Shown here one piece after another: positions 27,157-36,420 of a stretch of 64,000 nucleotides of DNA (position 1 is the stretch's first letter; every line of letters begins with the position of its first letter). Source of the stretch: Caldimonas caldifontis. Lineage in GTDB: Bacteria; Pseudomonadota; Gammaproteobacteria; Burkholderiales; Burkholderiaceae_C. Below the pieces are notes generated by a model. It was not told the origin of the DNA. It saw only the letters and a program-made list of their open reading frames with translations, and ran no database searches. The stretch lies in the NCBI RefSeq assembly GCF_002930615.1, contig NZ_PSNX01000002.1:124001-188000 (forward strand), in the 5' to 3' direction. A program made the translations under genes and the position numbers.

Positions 27157-28512
27157 TCACTCTCGATCGAACACGGCGATGCTCTCGACGTGCGCCGTGT
27201 GCGGGAACATGTTCACCACACCCGCCTGGGTGCAACGGTAGCCGGCCTGGTGCACCAGCAATCCTGCGTCCCGGGCCAGGGTGGCTGGGTTGCAGGACAC
27301 ATAGACGATGCGCCGGGGCGGAACGAAACCTGGCGCCGATTGCGGCTCCTGATGAATGTCGGCCAGGGCTTTGCTCAGGGCGAACGCGCCTTCGCGGGGC
27401 GGGTCCACCAGCCACTTGTCGGCCGGGCCATAGCGCATCAGGTCGGCCGTTTCGAGTTCAAACAGGTTACGGGCCTCGAAACGGGCTCGCTCGGCCAGCC
27501 CATTGAGAGCCGCGTTCTCCCGAGAACGCTGCACGAGCGTCTCGCTGCCTTCGATCCCGAGCACCTCGCGCGCGTGGCGCGCCAGTGGCAATGTGAAGTT
27601 GCCCAGCCCGCAGAACCAGTCGATGACCCGCTCCTGCGCCGACACCTCCAGCAGGCGCAGCGCGCGGCCCACGAGCACGCGGTTGATGTGGTGATTGACC
27701 TGGGTGAAATCGGTGGGCCGGAAGGGCATCTCGACGTCAAACTCCGGCAGCCGGTAGGACAACGGTACGTCGATCGCGTCGAGCGGATGCACGGTATCGG
27801 GCCCCTTGGGTTGGAGCCACCACTGCACGTCGTGGGTCCGCGCAAAATCGCGCAGACGCATCAGGTCGGGCTCGCTGAGCGGTTCGAGGTGGCGCAGCAC
27901 CAGGGCCGTCACCGTGCGTTCGGCGGCGTCGCCGACGGCCACCTCGATCTGAGGCAGGCGGTCGCGGGCGTCCATCGATGCCACCAAGGCACGCAGGGGC
28001 ATCAGCAAGGCACTGACATGCGCAGGCAGGATCTCGCAGCGCTGCATGTCGGCCACGTAGCTGGACTTGCGCTCGTGAAAACCCACCAGCACCCCGCCCT
28101 TCTTGGGCACATGCCTCACCGACAGCCGGGCGCGATAGCGGTAGCCCCAGGCGGGGCCTTCAATGGGCCGCAGCACACGCTCGGGCTTCACTTTGCCCAG
28201 GTGCCAGAGGTTGTCCTCCAGCACACGCTGCTTCACCGCCACCTGCGCCGCCACATGGAAATGCTGCATCTTGCAGCCGCCGCAGGTACCGAAGTGGGGA
28301 CAACGAGCCATGACCCGCTGAGAGCTTTCGCGACGCATGGCCACGACGCTCGCCTGCTCCCACTGGTTCTTGCGGCGCACAACCTTGACCTGCACCTCCT
28401 CGCCCGGCAACGCACCTTCGATGAAGACCACCTTGCCCTGGCCGTCATGGGCCACACCCTGCGCTTCGAGGTCGAGGGACTCGACGCGCAGCCATTCGTT
28501 CGGTTCACTCAT
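27157..28512 (-). CDS. rlmD: 23S rRNA (uracil-1939-C5)-methyltransferase RlmD
   Basis: RlmD forms m5U1939 in 23S rRNA. The 451-residue protein has an N-terminal TRAM domain, the [4Fe-4S] ligands Cys71, Cys77 and Cys80 ([10 protein letters not shown]) with a fourth Cys in MQRCEIL, a SAM domain with [13 protein letters not shown], and the catalytic Cys in [19 protein letters not shown] element lies 7 nt before the ATG, suggesting leaderless transcription separate from rpoS. E. coli places this gene next to relA; adjacency to rpoS is the Burkholderiales pattern. Confidence 0.97.
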   Translation of the reverse strand: MSEPNEWLRVESLDLEAQGVAHDGQGKVVFIEGALPGEEVQVKVVRRKNQWEQASVVAMRRESSQRVMARCPHFGTCGGCKMQHFHVAAQVAVKQRVLEDNLWHLGKVKPERVLRPIEGPAWGYRYRARLSVRHVPKKGGVLVGFHERKSSYVADMQRCEILPAHVSALLMPLRALVASMDARDRLPQIEVAVGDAAERTVTALVLRHLEPLSEPDLMRLRDFARTHDVQWWLQPKGPDTVHPLDAIDVPLSYRLPEFDVEMPFRPTDFTQVNHHINRVLVGRALRLLEVSAQERVIDWFCGLGNFTLPLARHAREVLGIEGSETLVQRSRENAALNGLAERARFEARNLFELETADLMRYGPADKWLVDPPREGAFALSKALADIHQEPQSAPGFVPPRRIVYVSCNPATLARDAGLLVHQAGYRCTQAGVVNMFPHTAHVESIAVFDRE

Positions 28513-28519
28513 GGGCAGG

Positions 28520-28525
28520 ATTATC
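28520..28525 (-). promoter_or_regulatory. Candidate -10 of a leaderless rlmD promoter
   Basis: GATAAT on the minus strand ends 7 nt before the rlmD ATG; transcription would begin at the start codon. The -35 position is GC-rich and unconvincing. Confidence 0.4.
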
Positions 28526-28548
28526 CCTGCCCGAGCGCCCGGCGCGGC

Positions 28549-29559
28549 TCAGAAGATCGAGTCGCGATCCACGCCCTGGCGCGCCATGCGACGCTTGAGC
28601 TTCACGAGGGCTTCCTGCTGGATCTGGCGGATGCGCTCGCGCGTGAGACCCAGTCGCTCGGCCAGCACCTCCAGGGTTTCGGGCTCACGGTCGCGCAGCC
28701 CGTAGCGGCCTGCCAGCACTTCGCGCTCACGCTCGCTGAGTTCGGCCAGCCAGGTGTCGAGCAGCTGCTCGACCTCATTGTGCAGAGCCAGGCCCATGGG
28801 GTCAGTGGCCTGCTCATCGGCCACCATGTCGATCATCGTTTCGGAGGCATCGCGCTCCAGCGGGGCATCCAGGGACGTGGGCATCTCCGCAAAGCGCAGC
28901 AACTCGGCGACTTCCTGGACGGGTCGCCCGAGCAGGGCCGCCACGTCCTCCACCCGCGCCGGGCGGTCCCCCTCGACAAGGCGATCGCTGCGGGCCTCGA
29001 TCTGACGACGCGCCTTGAGCACCTGGTTCAGATCACGCACGATGTGCACCGGCAGGCGCACCAGACGGGCCTGGTGCATGATGGCCCGCTCGATGCTCTG
29101 GCGGATCCACCAGGAGGCATAGGTCGAGAAGCGGAAACCCCGATCGGGCTCGAACTTGCCGATGGCGTGCATCAGGCCGAGGTTGCCTTCCTCGATGAGG
29201 TCGGTCATGGGCAGGCCACGCCCGAGGTAGTTCTTGGCGATGCTGACCACCAGGCGCAGGTTGTGCTCGATCATGGCCTGGCGCGCCTGGAAATCACCCT
29301 CCCGCGCCCGCGTGGCCGTGGCGAACTCTTCCTCGGGTGTCAGCAGCGGAGTGCGGCGGATCTCGCGCAGATAGGTCTGCAGCGTGTTGCCGACTTCCGG
29401 CTCACCGGCATCGAGTTCGCGCTCGCCATCGGCCGCACCGACCGGCGGCACCGGAGCGATGTCGTCATCGGACACCGGCGACTCCGCGGCAGGATCAGCT
29501 CCCTCCCCTTGCAGTCCAGGCCTCGCATGTCCGTTGGGTTCGGCACGCTTCCTGGTCAT
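28549..29559 (-). CDS. rpoS: RNA polymerase sigma factor RpoS
   Basis: The stationary-phase/general-stress sigma factor. The 336-residue protein has an acidic variable N-terminus, region 1.2 (LQTYLREIRRTPLLTPEEE), region 2 with DLIEEGNLGLMHAI and FRFSTYASWWIRQSIERAI, region 3, and region 4 with the helix-turn-helix LEVLAERLGLTRERIRQIQ. It lies 21 bp downstream of nlpD, the arrangement in which an rpoS promoter usually sits inside nlpD. A longer N-terminus than in E. coli (330) is ordinary for this order. Confidence 0.97.
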   Translation of the reverse strand: MTRKRAEPNGHARPGLQGEGADPAAESPVSDDDIAPVPPVGAADGERELDAGEPEVGNTLQTYLREIRRTPLLTPEEEFATATRAREGDFQARQAMIEHNLRLVVSIAKNYLGRGLPMTDLIEEGNLGLMHAIGKFEPDRGFRFSTYASWWIRQSIERAIMHQARLVRLPVHIVRDLNQVLKARRQIEARSDRLVEGDRPARVEDVAALLGRPVQEVAELLRFAEMPTSLDAPLERDASETMIDMVADEQATDPMGLALHNEVEQLLDTWLAELSEREREVLAGRYGLRDREPETLEVLAERLGLTRERIRQIQQEALVKLKRRMARQGVDRDSIF

Positions 29560-29580
29560 GGGAGGATCCTGGATCGGCGC

Positions 29581-30501
29581 TCAGCGCGGGGGCAGATAAC
29601 GAGCCGGGTCGACCGGCTTGCCTTCCTTGCGGATCTCGAAGTGCAGCTTCACGCGATCGGCGTCGGTGGAGCCCATTTCCGCAATCTTTTGCCCCCGCCT
29701 CACAGACTGATCTTCCTTCACCAGCAGGGCCTGGTTGTGTGCGTAGGCCGTCAGGTAGCTGTTGTTGTGCTTGACGATCACGAGGTTGCCATAGCCGCGA
29801 AGGCCCGAACCAGCGTACACCACCTTGCCGTCGGCGGCGGCGAAGACAGGGTCGCCCGGTTTGCCGGCAATGCCAAGCCCCTTGTTCCGGGCATCGTCGA
29901 AGGTCGCCACGACCGTGCCGGCCGCGGGCCAGGTCCAGTTGATGTCATCCACCTCGCGAGCCGGCCCGGTCGCCACCGGCGCAGCGGGGGCTGGCGCAGC
30001 GGGGGTGGTGGCAGCCGCCGGAGCCGCGGGTGCGGCGGCCGCAGGCGTGGCGGGAGCCGGCCCGGATGCTGCTGGCGCCGGCGCCCTGGCGTCCAGGGGT
30101 CGGGACTCGACCCGCGCGGTACTGATCGGATTGGTGGACGCCACCGCCGCGTTGGCGGCTGGCGGGACGACACGCAAGACCTGGCCGACCTCGAGAACGT
30201 TGGGGTTCTCCAGGTTGTTCCAGGCCATGATGTCCCGCCAGCTCTGGCCCGTTTCGAGACCGACGCGGATGAGCGTGTCGCCGGGCTTGACCGTGTAATA
30301 GCCCGGCTGGCCGGCATTCGGGTTCGTCGCGGGAGCGGTCGCCATGCCGTTGGCGGCAGCAGGCGGCGTGCCCAAGGCGTTGAGGTTGCGCTCTTCGACC
30401 GGCGCGCGATGACGTGGTGAGGCACAGGCAGACAGCAGAACCACCGTTGCCATGCTCACAGTGACGAACCACCACGGACGGCCTGGGGAACGGAAACTCA
30501 T
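29581..30501 (-). CDS. nlpD: NlpD-type lipoprotein, LysM plus degenerate LytM domain
   Basis: NlpD activates the amidase AmiC at the division site and does not cleave peptidoglycan itself. The 306-residue product has a lipoprotein signal (LSAC, Cys26), a LysM domain (about 68-113, YYTVKPGDTLIRVG), an Ala/Pro-rich linker and a C-terminal M23/LytM domain. Key zinc residues are missing: the HxxxD position reads NKGLG and the HxH position reads KLHFE, so the domain is expected to be inactive, as in E. coli NlpD. It is flanked by pcm and rpoS as in many proteobacteria. Confidence 0.96.
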   Translation of the reverse strand: MSFRSPGRPWWFVTVSMATVVLLSACASPRHRAPVEERNLNALGTPPAAANGMATAPATNPNAGQPGYYTVKPGDTLIRVGLETGQSWRDIMAWNNLENPNVLEVGQVLRVVPPAANAAVASTNPISTARVESRPLDARAPAPAASGPAPATPAAAAPAAPAAATTPAAPAPAAPVATGPAREVDDINWTWPAAGTVVATFDDARNKGLGIAGKPGDPVFAAADGKVVYAGSGLRGYGNLVIVKHNNSYLTAYAHNQALLVKEDQSVRRGQKIAEMGSTDADRVKLHFEIRKEGKPVDPARYLPPR

Positions 30502-30519
30502 GACTTCCTTTGCAAGAAC

Positions 30520-31341
30520 TCAGGTCGTGCCTGATTTTAAGGGGACAAAATGCACGGCTTCGTGCTCGCTGCGCACGTAACGGCCCTCGCGGTTCTCAAC
30601 CAGGACCAGCACCTGGCCCCCACCAGGGGCCACCATGGGCGCGACCAAACGCCCCCCCGGTGCGAGCTGATCCAGCCAGGCCTGGGGCAGATACTGCCCC
30701 CCGGCAGCTGCGATGATGCCGTCGTACGGGGCATTCGGGGCATGCCCGAGCATGCCGTCACCATACACCAGGCGCAGATTGTGACGCCGCAAAGGCGCCA
30801 GAAGTTCACGCGCCTTGTCATGCAGCGGCTTGAGGCGCTCCACCGATACCACCTGGCGAGCAACAAAACTGAGCACCGCGGCCTGGTAGCCGCAGCCTGT
30901 GCCGATCTCCAGCACCCGGCCCATGCTTGCCGGCCCACGTCCGGCGCACATCAGCTCGATCATGCGCGCCACCACCGAAGGCTTCGAGATGGTCTGCTGC
31001 AAACCGATGGGCAGGCTGGTGTCCTCGTAGGCCTGGGTGGCCAGGGCCGTGTCGACGAACGCATGCCGAGGCACCTGCAACATCGCTGCCAGGACGCCTT
31101 CGTCGCGCACCCCCTGGGCCCGCAGGCGATCGACCATGCGGCGCCTGACGTAGTCGGAGTCCAGACCCAGGCCGACCGGAGCGCTGCGTTGGCGCTGATC
31201 CCTGGCGGCCGCCTCCACCGGACGCTGGGGGCGCAGGAGCTCATCGCTGCGCCGCGGCGGCGCGGCGGCAGGCGTGGCCTTGGGTGCCACCTTGTCCAGG
31301 CTGAGGGGAAACGTGCGCGGACGCTGGCGGGAATCGGCCAT
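30520..31341 (-). CDS. pcm: Protein-L-isoaspartate O-methyltransferase
   Basis: Pcm repairs isoaspartyl damage by methylating it. The 273-residue protein has about 55 extra N-terminal residues (basic, Pro/Ala-rich) before the enzyme domain, which contains the substrate motif [21 protein letters not shown] motif [16 protein letters not shown] and a GGRLVAPM strand. All signature elements are intact, unlike the second family member at 40832. It lies between surE (27 bp) and nlpD (18 bp). Confidence 0.96.
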   Translation of the reverse strand: MADSRQRPRTFPLSLDKVAPKATPAAAPPRRSDELLRPQRPVEAAARDQRQRSAPVGLGLDSDYVRRRMVDRLRAQGVRDEGVLAAMLQVPRHAFVDTALATQAYEDTSLPIGLQQTISKPSVVARMIELMCAGRGPASMGRVLEIGTGCGYQAAVLSFVARQVVSVERLKPLHDKARELLAPLRRHNLRLVYGDGMLGHAPNAPYDGIIAAAGGQYLPQAWLDQLAPGGRLVAPMVAPGGGQVLVLVENREGRYVRSEHEAVHFVPLKSGTT

Positions 31342-31368
31342 GTCAGCGGCTCCAGTGCAGGTGTTTGC

Positions 31369-32118
31369 TCACGCCCGGGCCAGCCAATCCCGCCAAGCGG
31401 GCACGCCCGCGTGATCGGTCAGGTCGAACTGCAGCGGCGTGATGGACACACACCCTTGAGCGACGGCATGGAAATCCGTCCCTTCTCCCGCCTCGCGCGC
31501 GTCGCCGGCTGGGCCGATCCAGTAGATCGGTTCGCCTCGCGGGTTGGCCTGGCGGATGACCCCCGCACTGGCGTGCCGGCGACCGAGGCGGCAGACCTGC
31601 CGACCCGTGAGCTTCTCATAGGGGCGGTTGGGAATGTTCACGCTCAAGAGGTAGGGGCCGGAGGTGGCTGGCCGGGCCAGCGCCTGCTGGACCAGTTCGC
31701 GCGCCACGCGCGCGGCCGTGTCGAGATGCTGCCAACCCTTGTCCACCAGGGAGAAGGCAATGGCGGGAATGCCGAAGAGGTAGCCCTCCATGGCCGCCGC
31801 CACGGTGCCTGAATACAAGGTGTCCTCGCCCATGTTGGCACCGTTGTTGATGCCTGAGACGACGAGGTCCGGACGGCGCCCCAGAATGCCGGTGAGCGCC
31901 ACGTGCACGCAATCCGACGGCGTGCCATTGACCACGTGATAGCCCTGAGCCGAGGTGAACACGCTCAGCGGGCGGTTGATCGTGAGGGCATTGGACGTGG
32001 CACTCGCGTTCTGCTCCGGGGCGACCACATCGATGTCGGCGAGGCCCTTGCAGGCCTCGACGAGGGCCTGCAGGCCGGGTGCGAGGTAACCGTCGTCGTT
32101 GGCAATCAGGATGCGCAT
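31369..32118 (-). CDS. surE: 5'/3'-nucleotidase SurE
   Basis: SurE is a metal-dependent nucleoside monophosphate phosphatase associated with stationary-phase survival. The 249-residue product begins [15 protein letters not shown] with the metal-binding Asp-Asp pair and has the [12 protein letters not shown] and [11 protein letters not shown] motifs. The ATG at 32118 directly precedes the conserved strand; an in-frame upstream extension is not conserved. A TACAAT element 8 nt before the ATG suggests a leaderless transcript. It heads the surE-pcm-nlpD-rpoS-rlmD cluster. Confidence 0.97.
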   Translation of the reverse strand: MRILIANDDGYLAPGLQALVEACKGLADIDVVAPEQNASATSNALTINRPLSVFTSAQGYHVVNGTPSDCVHVALTGILGRRPDLVVSGINNGANMGEDTLYSGTVAAAMEGYLFGIPAIAFSLVDKGWQHLDTAARVARELVQQALARPATSGPYLLSVNIPNRPYEKLTGRQVCRLGRRHASAGVIRQANPRGEPIYWIGPAGDAREAGEGTDFHAVAQGCVSITPLQFDLTDHAGVPAWRDWLARA

Positions 32119-32126
32119 GGCGGGAG

Positions 32127-32132
32127 ATTGTA
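32127..32132 (-). promoter_or_regulatory. Candidate -10 of a leaderless surE promoter
   Basis: TACAAT on the minus strand with 8 nt to the surE ATG, so the transcript would start at or within 2 nt of the start codon. The -35 region is poor. Confidence 0.45.
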
Positions 32133-32212
32133 GGGATTCGTCACCTCGGCGACTCGCCCGCCCGACCGGGCTGCTTATCATCGATCAACACCACGACCAA
32201 GGAGACACGCGC

Positions 32213-33193
32213 ATGCATGCCTGGATCTGCGACAACCCCATCGGCCCGCAGGCCTTGACCTGGAAGGAAGTGCCCACGCCCGAGCCCAAGGCGGGTGAGG
32301 TGCGTGTGGCCATCCGCGCGGCCAGCCTGAACTTCCCGGACCTGCTCATCGTCCAGAACAAGTACCAGATGAAGCCTCCCCTGCCCTTCGTTCCGGGCTC
32401 GGAGTTCTCGGGCGTGGTCGAGGCCGTGGGTGAGGGCGTGCGACATGTGAAGCCCGGCGATGCCGTGGCGGCGTTTGGCGGGCTGGGCGGCTTCGGCACG
32501 CAGGCCGTCGTGCCGGCGGCCTCGGTGGTGCCGCTGCCGGCGGGCTTCAGCTTTCCTGACGCCGCGGCCTTCCTGTGCACCTATGGCACCAGCCACCACG
32601 CGCTGATGGACCGCGCCGCGCTGAAGCCCGGCGAAACCGTGCTGGTGCTGGGTGCTGCGGGCGGCGTGGGCACGGCGGCCATCCAGATCGCCAAGGCCGC
32701 CGGCGCCCGCGTGATCGCGGCCGCTTCGTCGGATGACAAATGCGCCCTGTGTCGGGAGATCGGGGCCGATGCCACGATCAACTACAGCACGGGCCACCTG
32801 CGCGACGAGATCAAGGCCCTGACCGACGGCAAGGGGCCCGATGTGGTTTATGACCCGGTCGGCGGCGATCTCGCCGAGCCGGTGTTCCGCTCCATCGGCT
32901 GGCGCGGACGCTACCTGGTGATCGGCTTCGCCCAGGGCAGCATTCCTTCCCTGCCCCTGAACCTGGCCTTGCTCAAGGGCGCCTCCATCGTGGGCGTGTT
33001 CTGGGGCGAGTTCGCCCGTCGCGAGCCCCAGCGGAATGCGCAGGCCCTGACCGAGCTGGCCACCTGGTACGCCCAAGGCAAGATCCGTCCCGTGATCGAG
33101 CACCAGTTGGCCATGACCGACCTGCCCAAGGCCTTCGACCTGATGGCCGCCCGGCAGGTGCGAGGCAAGCTGGTGCTGACCAACCCCGCCTGA
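32213..33193 (+). CDS. NADPH:quinone oxidoreductase-type protein (zinc-free MDR family)
   Basis: A 326-residue medium-chain reductase/dehydrogenase without the catalytic-zinc residues of alcohol dehydrogenases. It has the N-terminal GroES-like domain (RAASLNFPDLLIVQNKY, PGSEFSGVVEAVG) and a Rossmann domain with VLGAAGGVGTAAIQIAK (the NADPH-binding AAGGVG motif). The family reduces quinones or enones, or acts on acyl-CoA derivatives; the substrate is unknown here. The ATG at 32213 has AAGGAGA upstream. It is divergent from surE. Confidence 0.92.
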   Translation: MHAWICDNPIGPQALTWKEVPTPEPKAGEVRVAIRAASLNFPDLLIVQNKYQMKPPLPFVPGSEFSGVVEAVGEGVRHVKPGDAVAAFGGLGGFGTQAVVPAASVVPLPAGFSFPDAAAFLCTYGTSHHALMDRAALKPGETVLVLGAAGGVGTAAIQIAKAAGARVIAAASSDDKCALCREIGADATINYSTGHLRDEIKALTDGKGPDVVYDPVGGDLAEPVFRSIGWRGRYLVIGFAQGSIPSLPLNLALLKGASIVGVFWGEFARREPQRNAQALTELATWYAQGKIRPVIEHQLAMTDLPKAFDLMAARQVRGKLVLTNPA

Positions 33194-33204
33194 GCCGCTG
33201 AAGG

Positions 33205-33228
33205 CCCACCCTCCATTCCGAGGGTGGG
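33205..33228 (+). terminator. Strong hairpin after the oxidoreductase gene
   Basis: A 9-bp perfect stem CCCACCCTC/GAGGGTGGG with a 6-nt loop starts 12 bp past the stop codon. No T-run follows (TGGAGG), so it may be a 3'-end stabiliser or a poor terminator rather than a classical one. Confidence 0.5.
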
Positions 33229-33287
33229 TGGAGGCCCAGGCCTGGGCTACCATGCCAGCCTTCCTTCGCATTTTGTCCGCGCGCGCC

Positions 33288-33971
33288 ATGGCCGTTCCTG
33301 TCCTGATCGTCGACGACAACCCCATGACCCGCGGCTTCCTGGCCCGTGTGGTGCGCGACAGCTTCAGCGATGCGCTGGATCTGTCGGAGGCCGGTGACCT
33401 GCACACCGCAGGCCCGCTGCTCGACGCCAACGCTCCCAAGGGATCCACCCCACCCTTTGGCCTCGTGATCGTCAACCTCGAACTGCCCGATGGCAGCGGG
33501 CTGGAGTTGCTGAGCCAGATGTCAAACTATCCGGCCCTCAAGGTGGTGACCACGCTCTACGCCGACGACGAGCACCTCTTTCCTGCCTTGCAGCAAGGTG
33601 CCGATGGCTATCTGCTGAAGGAAGATCGCTACGAGGTGCTGGTGGAGGAGTTGCAACGCATCGTGCGTGGGCAACCGCCCCTGTCTCCGGCCATCGCCCG
33701 CCGCCTGCTCGCACATTTCCGCGACACCGGCTACAGCAGCTCGCAGTTTGGAGACTCGGGTCATACACCGCTGGACCCCAGCCCGGCCTTGTCGGAGCAC
33801 GATCGCCTCACCCCGCGCGAGAACGAAGTGCTCACCTATCTCAGCAAGGGATTCACGGTCAAGGAGATCGCCAGCCTCATGGGCATCAAGTGGCTCTCGG
33901 TGAACGACCACATCAAGGCGATCTACCGCAAGCTCAAGCTCAGCACCCAACCTCGGGCGGCAACGACCTGA
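33288..33971 (+). CDS. LuxR/NarL-type response regulator with Asn in place of the phospho-acceptor Asp
   Basis: A 227-residue regulator with an N-terminal receiver domain and C-terminal LuxR helix-turn-helix (LTPRENEVLTYLSKGFTVKEIASLMGI). The receiver keeps the acidic pair Asp9-Asp10 and the conserved Lys111 (YLLKED), but the residue normally phosphorylated is Asn63 (VIVNLELPDGSG). It probably works without classical phosphorylation. There is no histidine kinase nearby. An alternative ATG at 33252 would add 12 residues; neither start has a good ribosome site. trmB follows 31 bp downstream with its own -10-like element. Confidence 0.9.
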   Translation: MAVPVLIVDDNPMTRGFLARVVRDSFSDALDLSEAGDLHTAGPLLDANAPKGSTPPFGLVIVNLELPDGSGLELLSQMSNYPALKVVTTLYADDEHLFPALQQGADGYLLKEDRYEVLVEELQRIVRGQPPLSPAIARRLLAHFRDTGYSSSQFGDSGHTPLDPSPALSEHDRLTPRENEVLTYLSKGFTVKEIASLMGIKWLSVNDHIKAIYRKLKLSTQPRAATT

Positions 33972-33987
33972 CACCTCGGGCGCGCTC

Positions 33988-33993
33988 TAGAAT
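33988..33993 (+). promoter_or_regulatory. Candidate -10 of a near-leaderless trmB promoter
   Basis: TAGAAT ends 9 nt before the trmB ATG, giving a leader of only about 2-3 nt. No ribosome site lies in between. The -35 is weak. Confidence 0.45.
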
Positions 33994-34002
33994 CGCGGCC
34001 CG

Positions 34003-34725
34003 ATGAACACCCCCAGCCCTCCCCCGCCTCCTCAGGCTCCCGACGAAGCCGCGCCGGTCTTCCGCCGAGGCGTGCGCAGCTATGTGAAACGAGGCGGCCG
34101 CACCACCGAAGGCCAGGCCCGAGCCTTCGAGACCTGGGCGCCGCGCTTCCTCGTGCCCTTCCAGATCGATCCGCTGGATTGGTCGCGTGTCTTCGGGCGC
34201 GATGCCCCCATCGTGCTGGAGATCGGCTTCGGCATGGGCGAAGCCACCGCTCAGATTGCCCAAACCCTGCCGGACCGCAATTTCATCGGCTGCGAAGTGC
34301 ATGAGCCCGGCGTGGGCGCACTGCTGAAGCGGATCGGCGAGCAGGGCCTGGACAACGTACGCATCGTGCAACACGATGCGGTGCAGGTGCTGCAGCACAT
34401 GATCGCCCCGGCCAGCCTCGACGGCGTTCACGTGTTCTTCCCGGACCCTTGGCACAAGAAGCGTCACCACAAGCGCCGTTTGATCCAGCCGCCGCTGGTG
34501 GCGCTGCTGGCCTCACGGCTGAAGCCGGGGGGGTACGTGCACTGCGCCACCGACTGGCAGCCCTATGCCGAGCAGATGCTCGAGGTGCTGATGGCCGAGC
34601 CGGCACTGCGCAACACGGCGGTCGGCTACGCCCCTCGCCCGAGCTACCGCCCGGTGACCAAGTTCGAGAACCGGGGCCTGCGGCTGGGCCATGGGGTGTG
34701 GGACCTGGTGTTCACCCGCCTGTGA
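34003..34725 (+). CDS. trmB: tRNA (guanine-N7)-methyltransferase TrmB
   Basis: TrmB makes m7G46 in tRNA variable loops. The 240-residue protein has the RSYVKRGGR-type basic N-terminus, the SAM motif [28 protein letters not shown], and the catalytic [14 protein letters not shown] motif (residues 146-159), then [17 protein letters not shown] and a late ATNRPxTKFExRG-like PVTKFENRG element. It is convergent with uppP (25 bp). Confidence 0.98.
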   Translation: MNTPSPPPPPQAPDEAAPVFRRGVRSYVKRGGRTTEGQARAFETWAPRFLVPFQIDPLDWSRVFGRDAPIVLEIGFGMGEATAQIAQTLPDRNFIGCEVHEPGVGALLKRIGEQGLDNVRIVQHDAVQVLQHMIAPASLDGVHVFFPDPWHKKRHHKRRLIQPPLVALLASRLKPGGYVHCATDWQPYAEQMLEVLMAEPALRNTAVGYAPRPSYRPVTKFENRGLRLGHGVWDLVFTRL

Positions 34726-34750
34726 GAGGCCCCTCGCCCCGGGGGCAGAC

Positions 34751-35584
34751 TCAGAGGTGCCAGTCGACCCATCCGGCCCAGGCCGTGCCCAGCACGACCA
34801 GCCCGAAGGCGATGCGATACCAGCCGAAGACCACGAAGCTGTGCCGGGCCACGAAGTGCAGCAGCCAGCGCACGCAGACCCAGGCCGACAGCCAGGACAC
34901 GATCAGGCCCACGGCGAACCAGGGCAGATCCACCATCTGCAGCAGCGCGCGGTGTCGCGCCAGGTCGTAGACGGCCGCACCGACGATCATGGGGATCGCC
35001 AGAAAGAAGCTGAACTCGGTGGCCGCCTTACGGGACAGACCCAGCAACATGCCACCGATGATGGTGGCCCCCGAGCGGCTCGTGCCCGGGATCAGGGCCA
35101 GGCATTGCACCAGGCCCACCTTCAGCGCATCGCGCCAGCCCACATCATCAGCCTCGTGAACGCGCACATGGCGGCCGTCGCGCTGCCAGTGTTCGGCCCA
35201 CAGGATGATCAGCCCGCCCACGATGAACCCCGTGGCCACCACCAGGGGGTTGAAGAGGACGTTCTTGATCAGATCGGCCAGGAGCACTCCCATCACAGCC
35301 GCCGGTGCGAAGCCGAGCAGCACGTTGACCGTGAAGCGGCGGGCACGTTCTTCGCCCCGCGGCAGACCGACCAGAACTTCGCGCAGTTTGGCCGCATACA
35401 CCGACAGCACGGCCAGGATGGCCCCGACCTGGATCACCACCTCGAAGACCTTGGCCTTGTCGCCCTGCAAGTCGAGCAGGGCGCCCACCAGGATCAGATG
35501 CCCGGTCGATGAGATGGGCAGGAACTCGGTCAGCCCCTCCACCACACCCATCAGGGCAGCTTTCCACAGCAATACCAGATCCAA
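34751..35584 (-). CDS. uppP: Undecaprenyl-diphosphatase UppP (BacA)
   Basis: UppP dephosphorylates undecaprenyl diphosphate to recycle the lipid carrier for peptidoglycan and other polymers. The 277-residue product has about eight membrane helices and both family motifs: [20 protein letters not shown] with the catalytic Glu pair, and [20 protein letters not shown] with the catalytic Arg/Ser. The most likely start is TTG 35584: it directly precedes the conserved [12 protein letters not shown] and has GGGGAGG 4 nt upstream. ATG 35620 or TTG 35629 would add a short non-conserved extension. Confidence 0.96.
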   Translation of the reverse strand: MDLVLLWKAALMGVVEGLTEFLPISSTGHLILVGALLDLQGDKAKVFEVVIQVGAILAVLSVYAAKLREVLVGLPRGEERARRFTVNVLLGFAPAAVMGVLLADLIKNVLFNPLVVATGFIVGGLIILWAEHWQRDGRHVRVHEADDVGWRDALKVGLVQCLALIPGTSRSGATIIGGMLLGLSRKAATEFSFFLAIPMIVGAAVYDLARHRALLQMVDLPWFAVGLIVSWLSAWVCVRWLLHFVARHSFVVFGWYRIAFGLVVLGTAWAGWVDWHL

Positions 35585-35684
35585 ACCACCTCCCCACGGG
35601 CATCCAAGCAAACCGTGCATCTTAGCCAATGCCCCTCGGGAGCCGCTCCCGCAATGCGGGGCTGGACACGCCCAAGGCCCCGAC

Positions 35685-35732
35685 TTGACCCCTGGTGCGC
35701 AGAGGGATACATTACTGACTCGTCAGTCAGTA
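35685..35732 (+). promoter_or_regulatory. Promoter and self-operator of the TetR-RND operon
   Basis: TTGACC (35685-35690), 17 bp spacer, TACATT (35708-35713). The -10 and transcript start are covered by nested palindromes: TACTGAC-N6-GTCAGTA (35713-35732) and ACTGAC-TC-GTCAGT (35714-35727). This layout fits autorepression by the TetR protein encoded just downstream (ATG 35739). Confidence 0.8.
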
Positions 35733-35738
35733 TTTCAG

Positions 35739-36407
35739 ATGCCCACTTCCACACCTGTCGCCACGCCGGACACCGAACCCGCCCGCAAGCGTCGCAAAGA
35801 AGCCCGACCGCAGGAGTTGCTTGATGCTGCGCTGCAGGTGTTCGTCGAGAAGGGCTTCGCTGCAACGAAGATGGAGGACGTGGCCAACCTGGCCAGTGTG
35901 TCCAAGGGCACCGTCTACCTTTACTTCCCCAGCAAGGAAGAACTCCTCAAGGCGGTGATCCGGCACAACCTGTCCCTCACGATCGCCCAGGGTGGTGATC
36001 TGGTGGCGCAATTCCCCGGCTCGACGCATGAACTGCTGCACCTGCTGGCCATGACCTGGTGGGAGCGCGTGGGGGAGACCCAGGCGTCGGGCATCTTCAA
36101 GCTCATCATCACCGAGGTGCGTAACTTCCCGGAGTTTGCGGAGTTCTACGCTGCCGAAGTGATCGAACCCGGCCGGCAGTTGCTCAAGGCCCTGCTGCAG
36201 CGTGGCATTGCTCGCGGGGAGTTCCGTGCGGTCCCGCTGGACGACACCGTTCACGCACTCATCTTCCCGATGCTCATGTTGTGTCTGCACAAGCACTCGG
36301 TGGGGGCCTGCTCGGGCGACGTGGCCACCCAGGACCCTCGCGCCTTCATCCACAACCACATCGACCTGATGCTCCATGGGCTGTGCTGCCAGCCCGGTCA
36401 GCATTGA
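35739..36407 (+). CDS. TetR-family repressor of the RND efflux operon
   Basis: A 222-residue TetR/AcrR-type regulator. The N-terminal DNA-binding domain has LLDAALQVFVEKGFAATKMEDVANLASVSKGTVYLYFPSKEELL (given here in family terms: helix-turn-helix with GTVYLYF). The C-terminal half is an all-helical ligand domain resembling TetR_C group proteins. It is the first gene of the efflux operon, 13 bp before the adaptor gene, and sits under its own palindromic operator. Confidence 0.93.
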   Translation: MPTSTPVATPDTEPARKRRKEARPQELLDAALQVFVEKGFAATKMEDVANLASVSKGTVYLYFPSKEELLKAVIRHNLSLTIAQGGDLVAQFPGSTHELLHLLAMTWWERVGETQASGIFKLIITEVRNFPEFAEFYAAEVIEPGRQLLKALLQRGIARGEFRAVPLDDTVHALIFPMLMLCLHKHSVGACSGDVATQDPRAFIHNHIDLMLHGLCCQPGQH

Positions 36408-36420
36408 GCGCCTCCACCTC

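Noticed and set aside
26917-30420. Plus-strand open frame of 1167 codons opposite rlmD, rpoS and nlpD
   Set aside because: It crosses three conserved genes and a terminator in antisense; composition is shadow-like.
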